From Candidatus Cloacimonas sp. (GTDB taxonomy: Bacteria; Cloacimonadota; Cloacimonadia; Cloacimonadales; Cloacimonadaceae): a stretch of DNA of 64,000 nt. The stretch lies in NCBI GenBank assembly GCA_039680785.1, contig JBDKSF010000043.1, forward strand, positions 39,824 through 103,823, written 5' to 3'. Numbering within the stretch: the stretch's first letter is position 1; every line of letters begins with the position of its first letter. This document shows positions 16,828 to 25,970 of this stretch, in pieces. A program made the position numbers and the translations under genes. The notes beneath the pieces are model-generated. The model was not told the origin of the DNA and did no database searches. It was given only the letters and a program-made list of their open reading frames with translations.

Positions 16828-17018
16828 TTTTCACTTTTCCACTTTTTCACCTTTCCACTTTTCCACTTTTCCACCTCTCCACCTCTCGACTTCAAGACCT
16901 CTCGACCTCAAGACCCCTCGACCTCAAGACCTCTCGACTTCAAGACCCCTCGACTTCAAGACCTCTCGACCCCTCGACCCCTCAACCCCTCCACCCCAAG
17001 CCCCCTCCCCACTTACAG

Positions 17019-17096
17019 TAACATCACAGTAACAATTCTCTTACACTACTGTAATGGCATTAACTATGTGTTAGGGAAGTGTTAGAGAAATATTAC
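17019..17096 (+). repeat. 78-bp phased dyad element, copy 2
   Basis: Tetramers TAAC, TAAC, TTAC, TAAT at 17019, 17030, 17041, 17052, then TTAA, TTAG, TTAG, TTAC at 17060, 17071, 17082, 17093. The spacing matches copy 1 exactly (three steps of 11, one of 8, three of 11). The left edge abuts the octamer tract. Confidence 0.88.
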
Positions 17097-17266
17097 GGAA
17101 CCAACTATGTGACAATGTGATACGCCATTATGCAAAAATGGATGGTGGAGCAGACCTGAAAATGCAATCCAGTAAATGCAGAGTGAAAATTAGTTTAGCA
17201 TAATCTGCGGGAAAAGTTCTTGCTTGACAGAAACCTATATCCTAAAATTTAGTTCAGAAAATAAAT

Positions 17267-17344
17267 CGGGATGTAGCGCAGACCGGTTAGCGCGCTCGGT
17301 TCGGGACCGAGAAGTCGGAGGTTCAAATCCTCTCATCCCGACCA
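17267..17344 (+). tRNA. tRNA-Pro (anticodon CGG)
   Basis: A complete cloverleaf: acceptor CGGGATG/CATCCCG, D-stem GCGC, anticodon stem CTCGG/CCGAG with loop TTCGGGA (anticodon CGG, reads CCG), T-loop GTTCAAATC, discriminator A and an encoded CCA at 17342-17344. TTGACA at 17224-17229 precedes it. Confidence 0.96.
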
Positions 17345-17394
17345 GTTTTTGTTATAAATCACATAATTAATGTCAGTATGAAAAGGTGTAAAAA

Positions 17395-19152
17395 GTGTCC
17401 GAAAGCAAGCAGTCATTCACATATTATCTAAAGCTTCTCTATCCATTTGTAAAAAAGGATATGGGGCTGCTATTATTTGGACTTTTTGCCATGCTGATAA
17501 CTTCCGGCTTACGGTTGCTTAATCCCCTTATTTTGGCAAGAATCATAGACCGCAGCATACCCGATAAAAATATGGCACAGATGTTTCGTTATGGCTTATA
17601 TTTCATTGTCGTAATAATTCTATCGGGCATATTATCCTATTTACAGGTCTTATTGCTCTCGCGTTTAGGTATAAAAATCATTACCAAATTCAAGGGTAAT
17701 GTCTTCAAACATCTATTGAAGTTGCCCGTTGCCTGGTTTAATAAACAACCGGTGGGCGAACTTATTGCCCGGGTGGAAAGTGACAGTGAAAGAGTTAAAG
17801 TTCTCTTTTCAGACCTGTCTATCACTATTATTGGCAATGTGTTGTTTTTCATTGGCGGTTTTGTAGTGCTTTTCTTTCTGCAATGGCAAATTACCATTTA
17901 TATTTTACCAGCCATAATACTTTGTGCAGTTGGTTATTGGTTTCTGTTTAAATACTTGAATAAATTTTTCCGTTTAATCCGAGAACGCTATGCTGTAATT
18001 AGTGCTAAAATAACTGATTATGTTCAGGGAATCCAAATGCTGCAAGCATTAAATCAGGAAAAAAAGGCATTAAAAGATGTGGAAAAGGCATCTCTGGAAA
18101 AGAAAAAGATTGAAGTTCACACCCAGCTGATTGAATACAGTTCTCAAAGCGTTTTCAGTTTTATTGTAAATGTAATTTTCATCATTATCGTTATTTTGGT
18201 GTCTGCACCAAAAATTATCGCCGGAACTTTAACTGTAGGAATTCTAATTGTTTTTATTCAATACATCTATCAACTTGTCTGGCCTCTTATGCAAATCTCA
18301 GAAAATGTAATGCAAATTCAGCGTTCTTTTGCTTCTTTAAAAAGGATTTTGGAACTTACGGAGCTGCCAACCGAAGATGATAATTATAGTGGAACTTTAA
18401 TGCCTGTTTTTGAACAGGAAATACGGTTCGAAAATGTGTGGTTTGCCTATAAAGAGGATGAATGGATATTGAAAGATGTTTCGTTCACTATTCCCAAAGG
18501 TAAAAAAATTGCCCTGGTAGGTCCTTCCGGAAGTGGAAAAACCACTACCGTGAGTTTATTGTGCGGATTTTATCCGGTAGGAAAAGGTAGAATTTTAATT
18601 GATGGCGTTCCTTTAAGTGATATGGATTTTCGGGAATGGAGAAGAAAAATCGGGCTTATTTTGCAGGATGTATATTTATTCCCGGGTAGTATTTTGGAAA
18701 ATGTGCGGGTTTACAATGACCAAATTGAAGAAGAAAAAGTGCAAAAGGCAATTTCCATTGTGCAAATGGACGAATTCATCCAAAAATTACCGGAAGGAAT
18801 AAATACAGAACTGGCAGAACGCGGACAAAACATTTCCCAGGGTGAAAAACAGCTGATTAGCTTTGCCCGTGCTTTGGCTTTTGAAGCGGAAATAATTATT
18901 ATGGATGAAGCCACCGCTTCCATTGATCCTCAAACTGAAGCCAAAATTCAACATTCAATGCAAAATTTGCTTGCTGGAAAAACAGCTCTCGTTGTTGCTC
19001 ACAGATTAACTTCTGTCTTGGACGCAGATGAAATTTTATACTTTAGCGATGGCAAAATTGCCGCCAGAGGTAAACACGCAGAATTACTGAAGACCTCCCC
19101 CGAATACCAAAAATTGGTGGAACTGCAAATGCTCAAGGTGCAGGATGAATAA
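17395..19152 (+). CDS. Heterodimeric ABC exporter, subunit with canonical catalytic site
   Basis: A 585-aa half-transporter: six membrane helices (residues ~20-310) fused to an ABC ATPase domain. Walker A is GPSGSGKTT, the signature is the unusual ISQGEKQ, and Walker B plus catalytic Glu read IIIMDEATAS; the H-loop is VVAHRLTS. The start is a GTG at 17395 with AAAAGGTG upstream. It overlaps the next gene by 8 bp. The partner has Asp where this one has Glu, as in TM287/288, BmrCD and TmrAB heterodimers. Export of drugs or lipids is likely; the substrate is unknown. Confidence 0.93.
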   Translation: MSESKQSFTYYLKLLYPFVKKDMGLLLFGLFAMLITSGLRLLNPLILARIIDRSIPDKNMAQMFRYGLYFIVVIILSGILSYLQVLLLSRLGIKIITKFKGNVFKHLLKLPVAWFNKQPVGELIARVESDSERVKVLFSDLSITIIGNVLFFIGGFVVLFFLQWQITIYILPAIILCAVGYWFLFKYLNKFFRLIRERYAVISAKITDYVQGIQMLQALNQEKKALKDVEKASLEKKKIEVHTQLIEYSSQSVFSFIVNVIFIIIVILVSAPKIIAGTLTVGILIVFIQYIYQLVWPLMQISENVMQIQRSFASLKRILELTELPTEDDNYSGTLMPVFEQEIRFENVWFAYKEDEWILKDVSFTIPKGKKIALVGPSGSGKTTTVSLLCGFYPVGKGRILIDGVPLSDMDFREWRRKIGLILQDVYLFPGSILENVRVYNDQIEEEKVQKAISIVQMDEFIQKLPEGINTELAERGQNISQGEKQLISFARALAFEAEIIIMDEATASIDPQTEAKIQHSMQNLLAGKTALVVAHRLTSVLDADEILYFSDGKIAARGKHAELLKTSPEYQKLVELQMLKVQDE

Positions 19153-20902
19153 ACACATTAAATGGATTTTGGAACAATATAAAGCGCAAAAATGGTTTGT
19201 GCTAATTATGATAGTCCTTACCCTTTTAACCTCCATTGTTTCCATTGCCTTTCCTTATGTGTTTAAAGAAATGCTGGATCTGCTGAAAGATATATTGCAC
19301 TTTCCCGAAAAATATCCTGAGCCGATGCAAGAGATATATAAAATAATCAAGCTCTTATTTGCCATTGGTTTGGCTCAATTGATCACAGGCCTATATCCTG
19401 GAATCCGGGGATGGGTGAATATGCGCTTTGAACATTCTCTGCGCATTATGTATTTTAAGCATATACTGAACAAGGACTATAACTTCTTTCAGAAATTTAG
19501 AACTGGAGATATCGTAACTCGCTTAACGGATGACCTTTCCGATTATCCAAGAGTAAGCTGGTTTTTGTGTTCAGGCATTTTCCGCGCGTTTAATTCTTTC
19601 AGTATGATTGTGTTTGCGCTGATTGTGATGTTTTCTATTAATACTAAGCTTACTTTACTTTCCATAGCTCCTTTGCCTTTAATGATGCTGGTTTTTTATT
19701 TTACCGCAGATAAGGTATATACAAATTACAATCGCAATCAACAAGCCATTTCTGCCATCAATAATCAGCTGGAAATGAGTTTTTCCGGAATTCGGATCGT
19801 GAAGAGCTTTGTCAGTGAAGAAAAATATAACCGCTTTTTTGATATTGCCCTTGCCAAAAGATTTAAAACGGAAATGAGTATGGTTAAGCTCAATGCCATT
19901 CTTTCTCTTATTTGGCAATACATTGACTATTTTGCCCAGATTGGCGTTATTCTTTTTGGCGGTTACCTTGCCGTGAAGGGAGAAATCACGGTGGGAACTT
20001 TTTTCTTGTTCTATACTTATCTTTCAATGATGATATATCCGCTGATTGATTTGCCTCAACTTTTCCTTTCCGGTAAACAGGCATTCGTAAATATAGACCG
20101 CTTGGAAGAAATGAAAAGTTATCCTACTTTTAACGAGGAATTGAAAGGACAACATCAAGTTAACGAATTCAGTTTGTTATCCTTTGAGAATGTTTCTTTT
20201 CGTTATCCTGATAAGCAAAATCCGGTGCTGCAAAATGTTAGTTTTGAACTTGGCAAAGGCGAAAGAATGTTAATTTTAGGCGCTACCGGAAGTGGTAAAA
20301 CCACTATTGCCAATCTGTTATTAGGCCTCTTAAAATGTGACAGCGGCACCATAAAAATAAACGGGAAATCACTGAACGAAATTAATATCAAGTCCCTGCG
20401 TAATATAGTTGCTTATGTTCCTCAAGAGCCCTTGCTTTTTGGTGGATCCATTAAAGATAATATTCTTTTTGCCGTGGAAAAAGCAACGGAAGGTGATTAT
20501 CAAATTGCCGTAAAGACCTCTCAGCTGGAAGATGAAATTGCTTCTTTTCCTGAAAGAGACAATACATTTGTTGGCAATAAAGGTCTTAGCGTTTCCGGAG
20601 GGCAAAAACAGCGGCTAACTATTGCCCGGGCTTTGGTAAAAAAACCACAGCTGCTTATTTTGGATGATATAACCGCTTCCCTCGATGCTGAAAACGAAGA
20701 AAAATTGTGGCAAGCGATTGAAGAAAACTATCCTAATATAGCTGCCATCGTTATTTCTCATCGACTTTCCACTTTGCGTTATGTGGATACCGTTCTTTTT
20801 ATAGATTCTGAGGGCTTTGCTCACAAAGGCACTCACGATTATCTGGTGTTCAATAATAAAGAATATCACGATTTCTTGCGTGAACATTTGAAAAAGGCGT
20901 AA
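19145..20902 (+). CDS. Heterodimeric ABC exporter, subunit with degenerate catalytic site
   Basis: A 585-aa partner of the preceding half-transporter with the same layout of six helices then ATPase. Walker A is GATGSGKTT and the signature the standard VSGGQKQR, but Walker B ends LLILDDITAS, with Asp in place of the catalytic Glu. H-loop VISHRLST. In such pairs the site formed by this Walker B is non-hydrolytic and the other one drives transport. It starts inside the end of the first gene (8-bp overlap). Confidence 0.93.
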   Translation: MNKHIKWILEQYKAQKWFVLIMIVLTLLTSIVSIAFPYVFKEMLDLLKDILHFPEKYPEPMQEIYKIIKLLFAIGLAQLITGLYPGIRGWVNMRFEHSLRIMYFKHILNKDYNFFQKFRTGDIVTRLTDDLSDYPRVSWFLCSGIFRAFNSFSMIVFALIVMFSINTKLTLLSIAPLPLMMLVFYFTADKVYTNYNRNQQAISAINNQLEMSFSGIRIVKSFVSEEKYNRFFDIALAKRFKTEMSMVKLNAILSLIWQYIDYFAQIGVILFGGYLAVKGEITVGTFFLFYTYLSMMIYPLIDLPQLFLSGKQAFVNIDRLEEMKSYPTFNEELKGQHQVNEFSLLSFENVSFRYPDKQNPVLQNVSFELGKGERMLILGATGSGKTTIANLLLGLLKCDSGTIKINGKSLNEINIKSLRNIVAYVPQEPLLFGGSIKDNILFAVEKATEGDYQIAVKTSQLEDEIASFPERDNTFVGNKGLSVSGGQKQRLTIARALVKKPQLLILDDITASLDAENEEKLWQAIEENYPNIAAIVISHRLSTLRYVDTVLFIDSEGFAHKGTHDYLVFNNKEYHDFLREHLKKA

Positions 20903-20970
20903 GAAAAATAGCATTGACATCTCGGCACAATCTAAAAATGTTGATAAAGAGATTCTGAAGGGAGTAAAAA

Positions 20971-22068
20971 ATGCGACGCGGTTTTTTGCTGATTTTGCTA
21001 TGCACTTTATTTGCACTAAGTTATGCTGATGAGCTGGATGACAAAATGCGTCAATTGCGAGATATGCAAAGTCAACTGGAAAAAACTCAGCAGAAAGTGC
21101 AACAAACCCAAAGCAAAAAAAAACAAACCGAAAGTGAAATAAAACGCACTTCTTCCTTGAAACAAATAACTGAAGCGAATTTGAATAAATTACGAATAAA
21201 TGAAAGGATTGTGCAGGACTCACTTAAATCGGTTTTGCAAAGAATTGAATCCACGGATATGCGCATCGGCGATTTGCAGAGAGAACAAAATGCGGAATTG
21301 GACTTGCTTATAAGAGTGGACAGATCCTACAAAAGTTTACAAATAAACCACCGCGATCAGCGTCTGCTAAAGGATTTTGTGCAAAACACAAAGCAAAAAA
21401 TCGATATCCTGTCCGGCTATAAAATTACCCTTGCCCAAATTCAAGATTTGCATCGCAGAGAAGCTACCAAACTCTCTCACGGAGTAAAAGAAGAAAGCTA
21501 TAAGAAAACAAGCTATGAAAAAAAGATTAAAAATCTTTCCACTCAAAGCCAAAAACTTACCAAAGAACAAACGGCACTGCAAGCCCAAATTGAAAAATTG
21601 AAGAAAGACAGCGCTCAACTGGAAGGACTAATTGCCCAATTGATGAAACAACAGGGTAAAGAACCCTCCAGCTATCAATTTACCGGTAAAAAAATCTCCT
21701 GGCCCCTCAGAGGCAAAATAATCAGAAATTATGGAGAAGAAACCAGAAGTTACGGGACCAGCGTTGTTAGCAATGGAATTGAAATTGCCGCCAAAGAAGG
21801 GACAAAAGTTGTTGCCGCAGATGATGGAGAAGTTATTTTTGCCGATCGTTACGGTGGGCAGGGAAAATTGATCATAATAGATCATAAAAATGGCTTTTTC
21901 ACGCTCTATGCTTATAATAGTGAATTATTGGTAAGCCGAGGGGCAAAAGTGAAAAAGGGACAAACAATTGCCAAAAGTGGAATGACCGGTTCTGCAAGTG
22001 AACCATCCTTGCATTTTGAACTGCGCAAAGATGGGAAAGCCATAAATCCTATGCCATATTTGGAGTAA
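20971..22068 (+). CDS. EnvC-like murein hydrolase activator (degenerate LytM domain)
   Basis: A 365-aa exported protein. Signal peptide residues 1-~20 (RGFLLILLCTLFALSYA), coiled coil ~22-235, C-terminal M23/LytM fold ~245-365. The Zn-binding residues of active M23 peptidases are largely missing: the first motif reads SNGIEIAA (no HxxxD) and the second TLYAYN (no H-x-H pattern), with only LHFELR keeping a His. This matches EnvC/NlpD-type activators of cell-division amidases rather than a peptidase. TTGACA at 20914-20919 and GAAGGGAG before the ATG. The next gene starts 9 bp after its stop. Confidence 0.88.
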   Translation: MRRGFLLILLCTLFALSYADELDDKMRQLRDMQSQLEKTQQKVQQTQSKKKQTESEIKRTSSLKQITEANLNKLRINERIVQDSLKSVLQRIESTDMRIGDLQREQNAELDLLIRVDRSYKSLQINHRDQRLLKDFVQNTKQKIDILSGYKITLAQIQDLHRREATKLSHGVKEESYKKTSYEKKIKNLSTQSQKLTKEQTALQAQIEKLKKDSAQLEGLIAQLMKQQGKEPSSYQFTGKKISWPLRGKIIRNYGEETRSYGTSVVSNGIEIAAKEGTKVVAADDGEVIFADRYGGQGKLIIIDHKNGFFTLYAYNSELLVSRGAKVKKGQTIAKSGMTGSASEPSLHFELRKDGKAINPMPYLE

Positions 22069-22077
22069 GGAGGTATT

Positions 22078-23184
22078 ATGCAAATTTTGAAAAACCCCGG
22101 TTTACGCAAACTGGAAAAATTTTTGGAAACAAATCCTTTGCAAAATTCAACCATTTTACATTGGACTGGTTCAATGTGGGGAATTGGCTGTCGGCTATCT
22201 TCAATGGAAGCGATAAATAAAATTGAAGCATTAAAACAACGCTCTGGAAAACAGGGTTTTATCGCTTTGCTTCCGGATATCAGCTTTTTGGAGCAAGACC
22301 AAATTCCTGTTGCGCTGAAACCACTGATGCATCAATACTGGCCTGGAAATTTAACCTTGGTGTTTAACTATGCTGTTTCAGAATTTGAAAGGATAGCATT
22401 TAAAGGTAAAGTTGCTTTCAGGGTTCCTTCCGATCCTGCTTTGCGTGCTTTCATTTCTTTATTGGATGAACCGTTAATTAGCAGCAGCGTAAATGTTTCG
22501 GGCTTGATGCCGGAAGAAAATTACGATAGAATTATGCGTAACTATAAGTCCTGGTTCGATTTTGCCTTGTTGCCTTCCGGCAGGGAGATAAAAAGTTCTT
22601 CAGAGCCATCTACCATTGTGGAATTTATCAGTTCTGCCGAAAGTGGAACCAATGAGGAAATTAAGTGTCTGCGGGAGGGCTCAATTCCTTTTTATGAAAT
22701 AAAGCAAGCATTTAAATTGCCGTTAGTTATGTTTGTTTGCACGGCTAATATTTGTCGCTCGCCTATGGCTGAATATCTGTTTCGGAAAATGAGCAGGGAA
22801 AATAATTTGGCTGTAGCGACCGATTCCTGTGGATTGCTTTCAGGTGGGCAGATGATTTCGTTAAATGCTTTACAGCTACTTTTGGAAAAAGGTGTTATTG
22901 ATGCTCAAGAGCATATTTCCCAACAAGTTACGCCTCAATTGATATCTTCCAGCTGGTTAATTTTGACGATGGAAGAAAAGCAAAGAGACATCCTGCGCAA
23001 TACTTATCCTAATTGCCAGCAGAGAATTATGACCTTAAATGAGATAGTGGGTGAGAAAGGTGATATTGATGATCCTTTTGGCAGTAATTTGGATTGCTAT
23101 AAAAAGACCTGCGAAATTATTGAAGATCGCCTGCAACGCTTAATCGGCTTACTAAAAAATAATAAATTGGATATAAAAAGTTAA
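22078..23184 (+). CDS. Fusion: YrdC/Sua5-like domain plus low-molecular-weight protein phosphatase
   Basis: A 368-aa two-domain protein starting after a strong AAGGAGGT. Residues ~1-200 resemble YrdC/Sua5, the enzyme that makes threonylcarbamoyl-AMP for t6A t[43 protein letters not shown] and EPSTIVEF. But the N-terminal substrate motif (PTDTVYGL in active enzymes) reads [10 protein letters not shown] here. Residues ~215-368 are a complete LMW-PTP/arsenate-reductase-like domain: [14 protein letters not shown] with nucleophile C221 and R227, and the late general acid D332 in DIDDPFG. In Bacillus ywlC and ywlE are neighbours; here they are joined. Both catalytic roles are inferred from motifs. 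Confidence 0.85.
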   Translation: MQILKNPGLRKLEKFLETNPLQNSTILHWTGSMWGIGCRLSSMEAINKIEALKQRSGKQGFIALLPDISFLEQDQIPVALKPLMHQYWPGNLTLVFNYAVSEFERIAFKGKVAFRVPSDPALRAFISLLDEPLISSSVNVSGLMPEENYDRIMRNYKSWFDFALLPSGREIKSSSEPSTIVEFISSAESGTNEEIKCLREGSIPFYEIKQAFKLPLVMFVCTANICRSPMAEYLFRKMSRENNLAVATDSCGLLSGGQMISLNALQLLLEKGVIDAQEHISQQVTPQLISSSWLILTMEEKQRDILRNTYPNCQQRIMTLNEIVGEKGDIDDPFGSNLDCYKKTCEIIEDRLQRLIGLLKNNKLDIKS

Positions 23185-23189
23185 ATGCT

Positions 23190-25400
23190 ATGAAAATCGA
23201 TGAAATCACAAATGCAATGGTGGCTGAGCATAATCTCAGTCCGGAAGAGTATGAAAGGATAAAATCCATACTTAATAGGGAACCAACTTTGGTTGAGCTG
23301 GGTATTTTCAGTGTAATGTGGAGTGAACATGCCAGCTATAAAAATTCTGCTTTATTGCTGAAAACTCTTCCCAAAGAGGGTTCTTTCATTTTAGCCAAAG
23401 CAGGAGAAGAAAATGCTGGTTTGGTTGATATTGGACAGGGCTTGGCAATTTCTTTTAAAATAGAAAGTCATAATCATCCTTCCGCTTTGGAACCTTATCA
23501 TGGTGCCGCAACTGGCGTAGGGGGTATTTTAAGAGATATTTTCACAATGGGAGCAAGGCCTATTGCAGCTTTGGATTCCTTGCGTTTTGGCAATCCCGCA
23601 AATCCTAAAGTGCAACATTTACTGAAAGAAGTAGTTAGCGGCATAGCTGATTATGGAAATTGTTTTGGAGTTCCCACCGTTGGGGGCGAAGTATATTTTG
23701 AAGATAGTTATGAGGGCAATCCTTTAGTGAATGCAATGGCCGTGGGAGTTGTTCAACACAATAAAATAGCGCGTTCAGCGGCTTCCGGAATTGGAAATGC
23801 AGTTTTAATCGTAGGGGCTAAAACAGGACGCGATGGCATTCATGGAGCTACTTTTGCCTCAGTTAATTTAAGCGAAAAATCAGAAGAAAAAAGAACCGCT
23901 GTCCAAGTAGGAGATCCCTTTCTGGAAAAATTATTGCTGGAAGCAACTTTGGAAGCAATTGACGCAGGACTTATTGTTGCTATTCAAGATATGGGAGCCG
24001 CGGGCTTAACTTGTTCCAGTTCAGAAATGGCTGGGAAAGGTAATGTCGGCATTGAAATTGATGTTTCACTTGTTCCACAGAGGGAAACGAATATGACTCC
24101 CTACGAAATTATGCTTTCGGAATCGCAAGAAAGAATGTTGGTGATTGCTAAACCAGAAAATCTAAAACGCCTTCAATCCATTTTTACTAAATGGGATTTG
24201 GATGCCGTAAAAATTGGCAAAGTTACTGCGGACAAGATGCTTAGGGTTTTTTACGGGCAGGATATGGTTGCTGAAATTCCCGCCGAAACACTTATTTTAG
24301 GGGGTTTGGCTCCTGTATATCAAAGGGAATATGTCCGCCCCAAATATCTTGATGATTTGCAAAATTTTAATGCAGTAGATTTACCCGAACCGGATAATTA
24401 CTCAGCAGTGCTTCATAAGCTTATTTCTTCTCCCAATCTTTGCAGTCGGCAGCAAATATATCATCAGTATGATTATATGGTTCAAATTGGAACAGTTGTA
24501 GAACCAGGTTCGGACGCGGCAGTTGTCAGAATTCCAGATACCGATTTGGCAATTGGGCTTTCCACCGATTGTAACGGCAGTTATTGTTTTTTAGATCCTT
24601 ACGAAGGAGCAATTTATGCAGTTGCAGAAGCGGCAAGAAATGTTGCCTGCAGTGGAGCTAAGCCCATTGCCATCACCAATTGTCTCAATTTTGGCAATCC
24701 TTATAATCCTGAGGTCTATTATTGTTTTCGGGAAGCCATTCGCGGAATGAGTGATGCCTGTAAAGCTTTAGGAACTCCAGTTACGGGAGGAAATGTCTCT
24801 TTTTACAATGAAAATCCGGAAGGCGCAATTTATCCAACGCCAGTCATTGGTATGTTAGGGTTGATGACAGATTTTAGCAAAGCAACAACACAATATTTTA
24901 AACATCCTAACGATAAAATTATCCTTTTGGGCTCTTGGAAGGCAGATTTTGGGGGTAGTGAATATTTGAAATTACAGCATCATAAGATAGCTGGAAAACC
25001 ACCGACAGTTAATTTGGAAACAGAAAAACGCCTTCAGGATTTGATTTTGGAACTTATTGATCGGAAATTAGTTAACAGCGCCCATGATATATCCGAAGGG
25101 GGTTTGTTAATAGCTGTTTTAGAATGTTGTTTTGCACCCGACAGATTATTTGGGGTAAGAATTTCTTTTGACTTTTCCGATAATCCGGCTAATATTTATT
25201 TTGGGGAAGCGGGAAGTAGAATTTTAATCAGTGCCGATCCAGAGAATTGTAAAATTATTAGGGAAGCAGCAAATTTGTCTGATATTGAATATAATGAATT
25301 GGGTTATGTTTCCGATAACGCCGATTTTATTGTCAATAAACATATTTCAGAAAGCACAGCTGCTTTTTATGCTGCCTGGAAACAGGGTTTAAAAATATAA
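23190..25400 (+). CDS. purL: Phosphoribosylformylglycinamidine synthase subunit PurL
   Basis: The fourth step of purine synthesis: turns FGAR, ATP and glutamine-derived ammonia into FGAM, with PurQ and PurS partners. 736 aa is the size of the small (separate) PurL. Motifs seen: [12 protein letters not shown] near the N-terminus, [25 protein letters not shown] for the ATP-binding half, [18 protein letters not shown], and the second half's [13 protein letters not shown] and HDISEGGL. It starts 5 bp after the upstream gene. purQ and purS are not in the window. Confidence 0.97.
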   Translation: MKIDEITNAMVAEHNLSPEEYERIKSILNREPTLVELGIFSVMWSEHASYKNSALLLKTLPKEGSFILAKAGEENAGLVDIGQGLAISFKIESHNHPSALEPYHGAATGVGGILRDIFTMGARPIAALDSLRFGNPANPKVQHLLKEVVSGIADYGNCFGVPTVGGEVYFEDSYEGNPLVNAMAVGVVQHNKIARSAASGIGNAVLIVGAKTGRDGIHGATFASVNLSEKSEEKRTAVQVGDPFLEKLLLEATLEAIDAGLIVAIQDMGAAGLTCSSSEMAGKGNVGIEIDVSLVPQRETNMTPYEIMLSESQERMLVIAKPENLKRLQSIFTKWDLDAVKIGKVTADKMLRVFYGQDMVAEIPAETLILGGLAPVYQREYVRPKYLDDLQNFNAVDLPEPDNYSAVLHKLISSPNLCSRQQIYHQYDYMVQIGTVVEPGSDAAVVRIPDTDLAIGLSTDCNGSYCFLDPYEGAIYAVAEAARNVACSGAKPIAITNCLNFGNPYNPEVYYCFREAIRGMSDACKALGTPVTGGNVSFYNENPEGAIYPTPVIGMLGLMTDFSKATTQYFKHPNDKIILLGSWKADFGGSEYLKLQHHKIAGKPPTVNLETEKRLQDLILELIDRKLVNSAHDISEGGLLIAVLECCFAPDRLFGVRISFDFSDNPANIYFGEAGSRILISADPENCKIIREAANLSDIEYNELGYVSDNADFIVNKHISESTAAFYAAWKQGLKI

Positions 25401-25418
25401 ACTATAAGGAATAAGGAA

Positions 25419-25955
25419 ATGAAAATGAACTTTGTGTTTAGCAATTTTTTTTGGGGGCTACTTTTCATTCTGTTAGGACTGTCCGTTTTTTTAAAGGCAT
25501 TTAATATCCATCTGCCTTTAGTGAGAGTTTTTCTTGCCATTATAATCATAATGTTTGGCATCAAGCTGCTTTTAGGCATTAAAACCCACAAATATAATAA
25601 ACCAAAACACTATGCCCAAGAGAATTCCATCAATTATAGCAGTTTTAGAAATGACTACAGCATCGTCTTTTCTTCCGGAATTATTGACCTTAGTGCGCTG
25701 AAAGATAATGCCAAAAATATCGAGATTGATGTTGTCTTTGGGTCAGGAACGGTAATTTTGCCCGATAGCGTTGCCATCAATATAAACCCTACTTCCGTTT
25801 TTGGGTCAACTATTTTGCCTCCGAAAATGCCTAATGTGCAGGGTGATCCGGTTGAGATAGAATCAACAGTAGTTTTTGGACGCTTGGAATATAAATATGC
25901 CAAAACTCCAGACCCGCAGAATAACCAAAATGCATCCCAAAAAGGAACTTTCTAA
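25419..25955 (+). CDS. LiaF-like membrane protein (DUF5668 plus LiaF C-terminal domain)
   Basis: A 178-aa protein. Two membrane helices (residues ~8-50: FFWGLLFILLGLSVFLKAF and a second) form a DUF5668/LiaI-LiaF-type anchor. The C-terminal ~100 residues are beta-rich with the repeated pattern VVFGSGTVILP, SVFGSTILP, VVFGRLEY, as in the LiaF C-terminal fold, which is related in style to the DUF4097 fold at 2502. In Firmicutes LiaF restrains the cell-envelope sensor LiaS; no LiaRS pair is nearby, so its role here is open. AAGGAAATG-type ribosome site; 15 bp to the next gene. Confidence 0.78.
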   Translation: MKMNFVFSNFFWGLLFILLGLSVFLKAFNIHLPLVRVFLAIIIIMFGIKLLLGIKTHKYNKPKHYAQENSINYSSFRNDYSIVFSSGIIDLSALKDNAKNIEIDVVFGSGTVILPDSVAININPTSVFGSTILPPKMPNVQGDPVEIESTVVFGRLEYKYAKTPDPQNNQNASQKGTF

Positions 25956-25970
25956 ACTAAAATCACTATC

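Larger units (their letters stand above)
16531..17010 (-). repeat. Octamer tandem tracts (pyrimidine on plus strand)
   Basis: Runs of 8-mers ending in AC: CTTTCCAC, TTTTTCAC, CCTTCCAC, CTCTCGAC, CTCAAGAC, CCCTCGAC. They hold one register within each run and grade from the CTTTCCAC type to the CTCTCGAC type, which shows these are one family. The run is broken by the hairpin at 16601-16630 and by the second 120-bp repeat. Confidence 0.9.
15961..17266. other. 1.3-kb gene-free repeat region upstream of the V-ATPase operon
   Basis: No real gene. The open frames here encode only low-complexity FSVFSV, TLKTLR or FHFST peptides produced by short-period repeats. It holds 9-bp-period repeats (16053-16394), a 120-bp direct repeat (16421, 16708), octamer tracts (16531-17010), a lone hairpin repeat (16601-16630), the 78-bp element (17019-17096) and a TTGACA (17224-17229) before the tRNA. 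It separates two divergent transcription units. Confidence 0.85.

Noticed and set aside
16016..17085. Open frames encoding FSVFSVFSV, TLKTLRTLRKP, FHFSTFPLFHF and similar peptides
   Set aside because: They arise from 8- and 9-bp period repeats, occur in several frames and both strands, lack ribosome sites and match no protein.
17267..17344. Mobile-element insertion at tRNA-Pro
   Set aside because: No duplicated tRNA 3' end, integrase or composition change downstream; ordinary genes follow.
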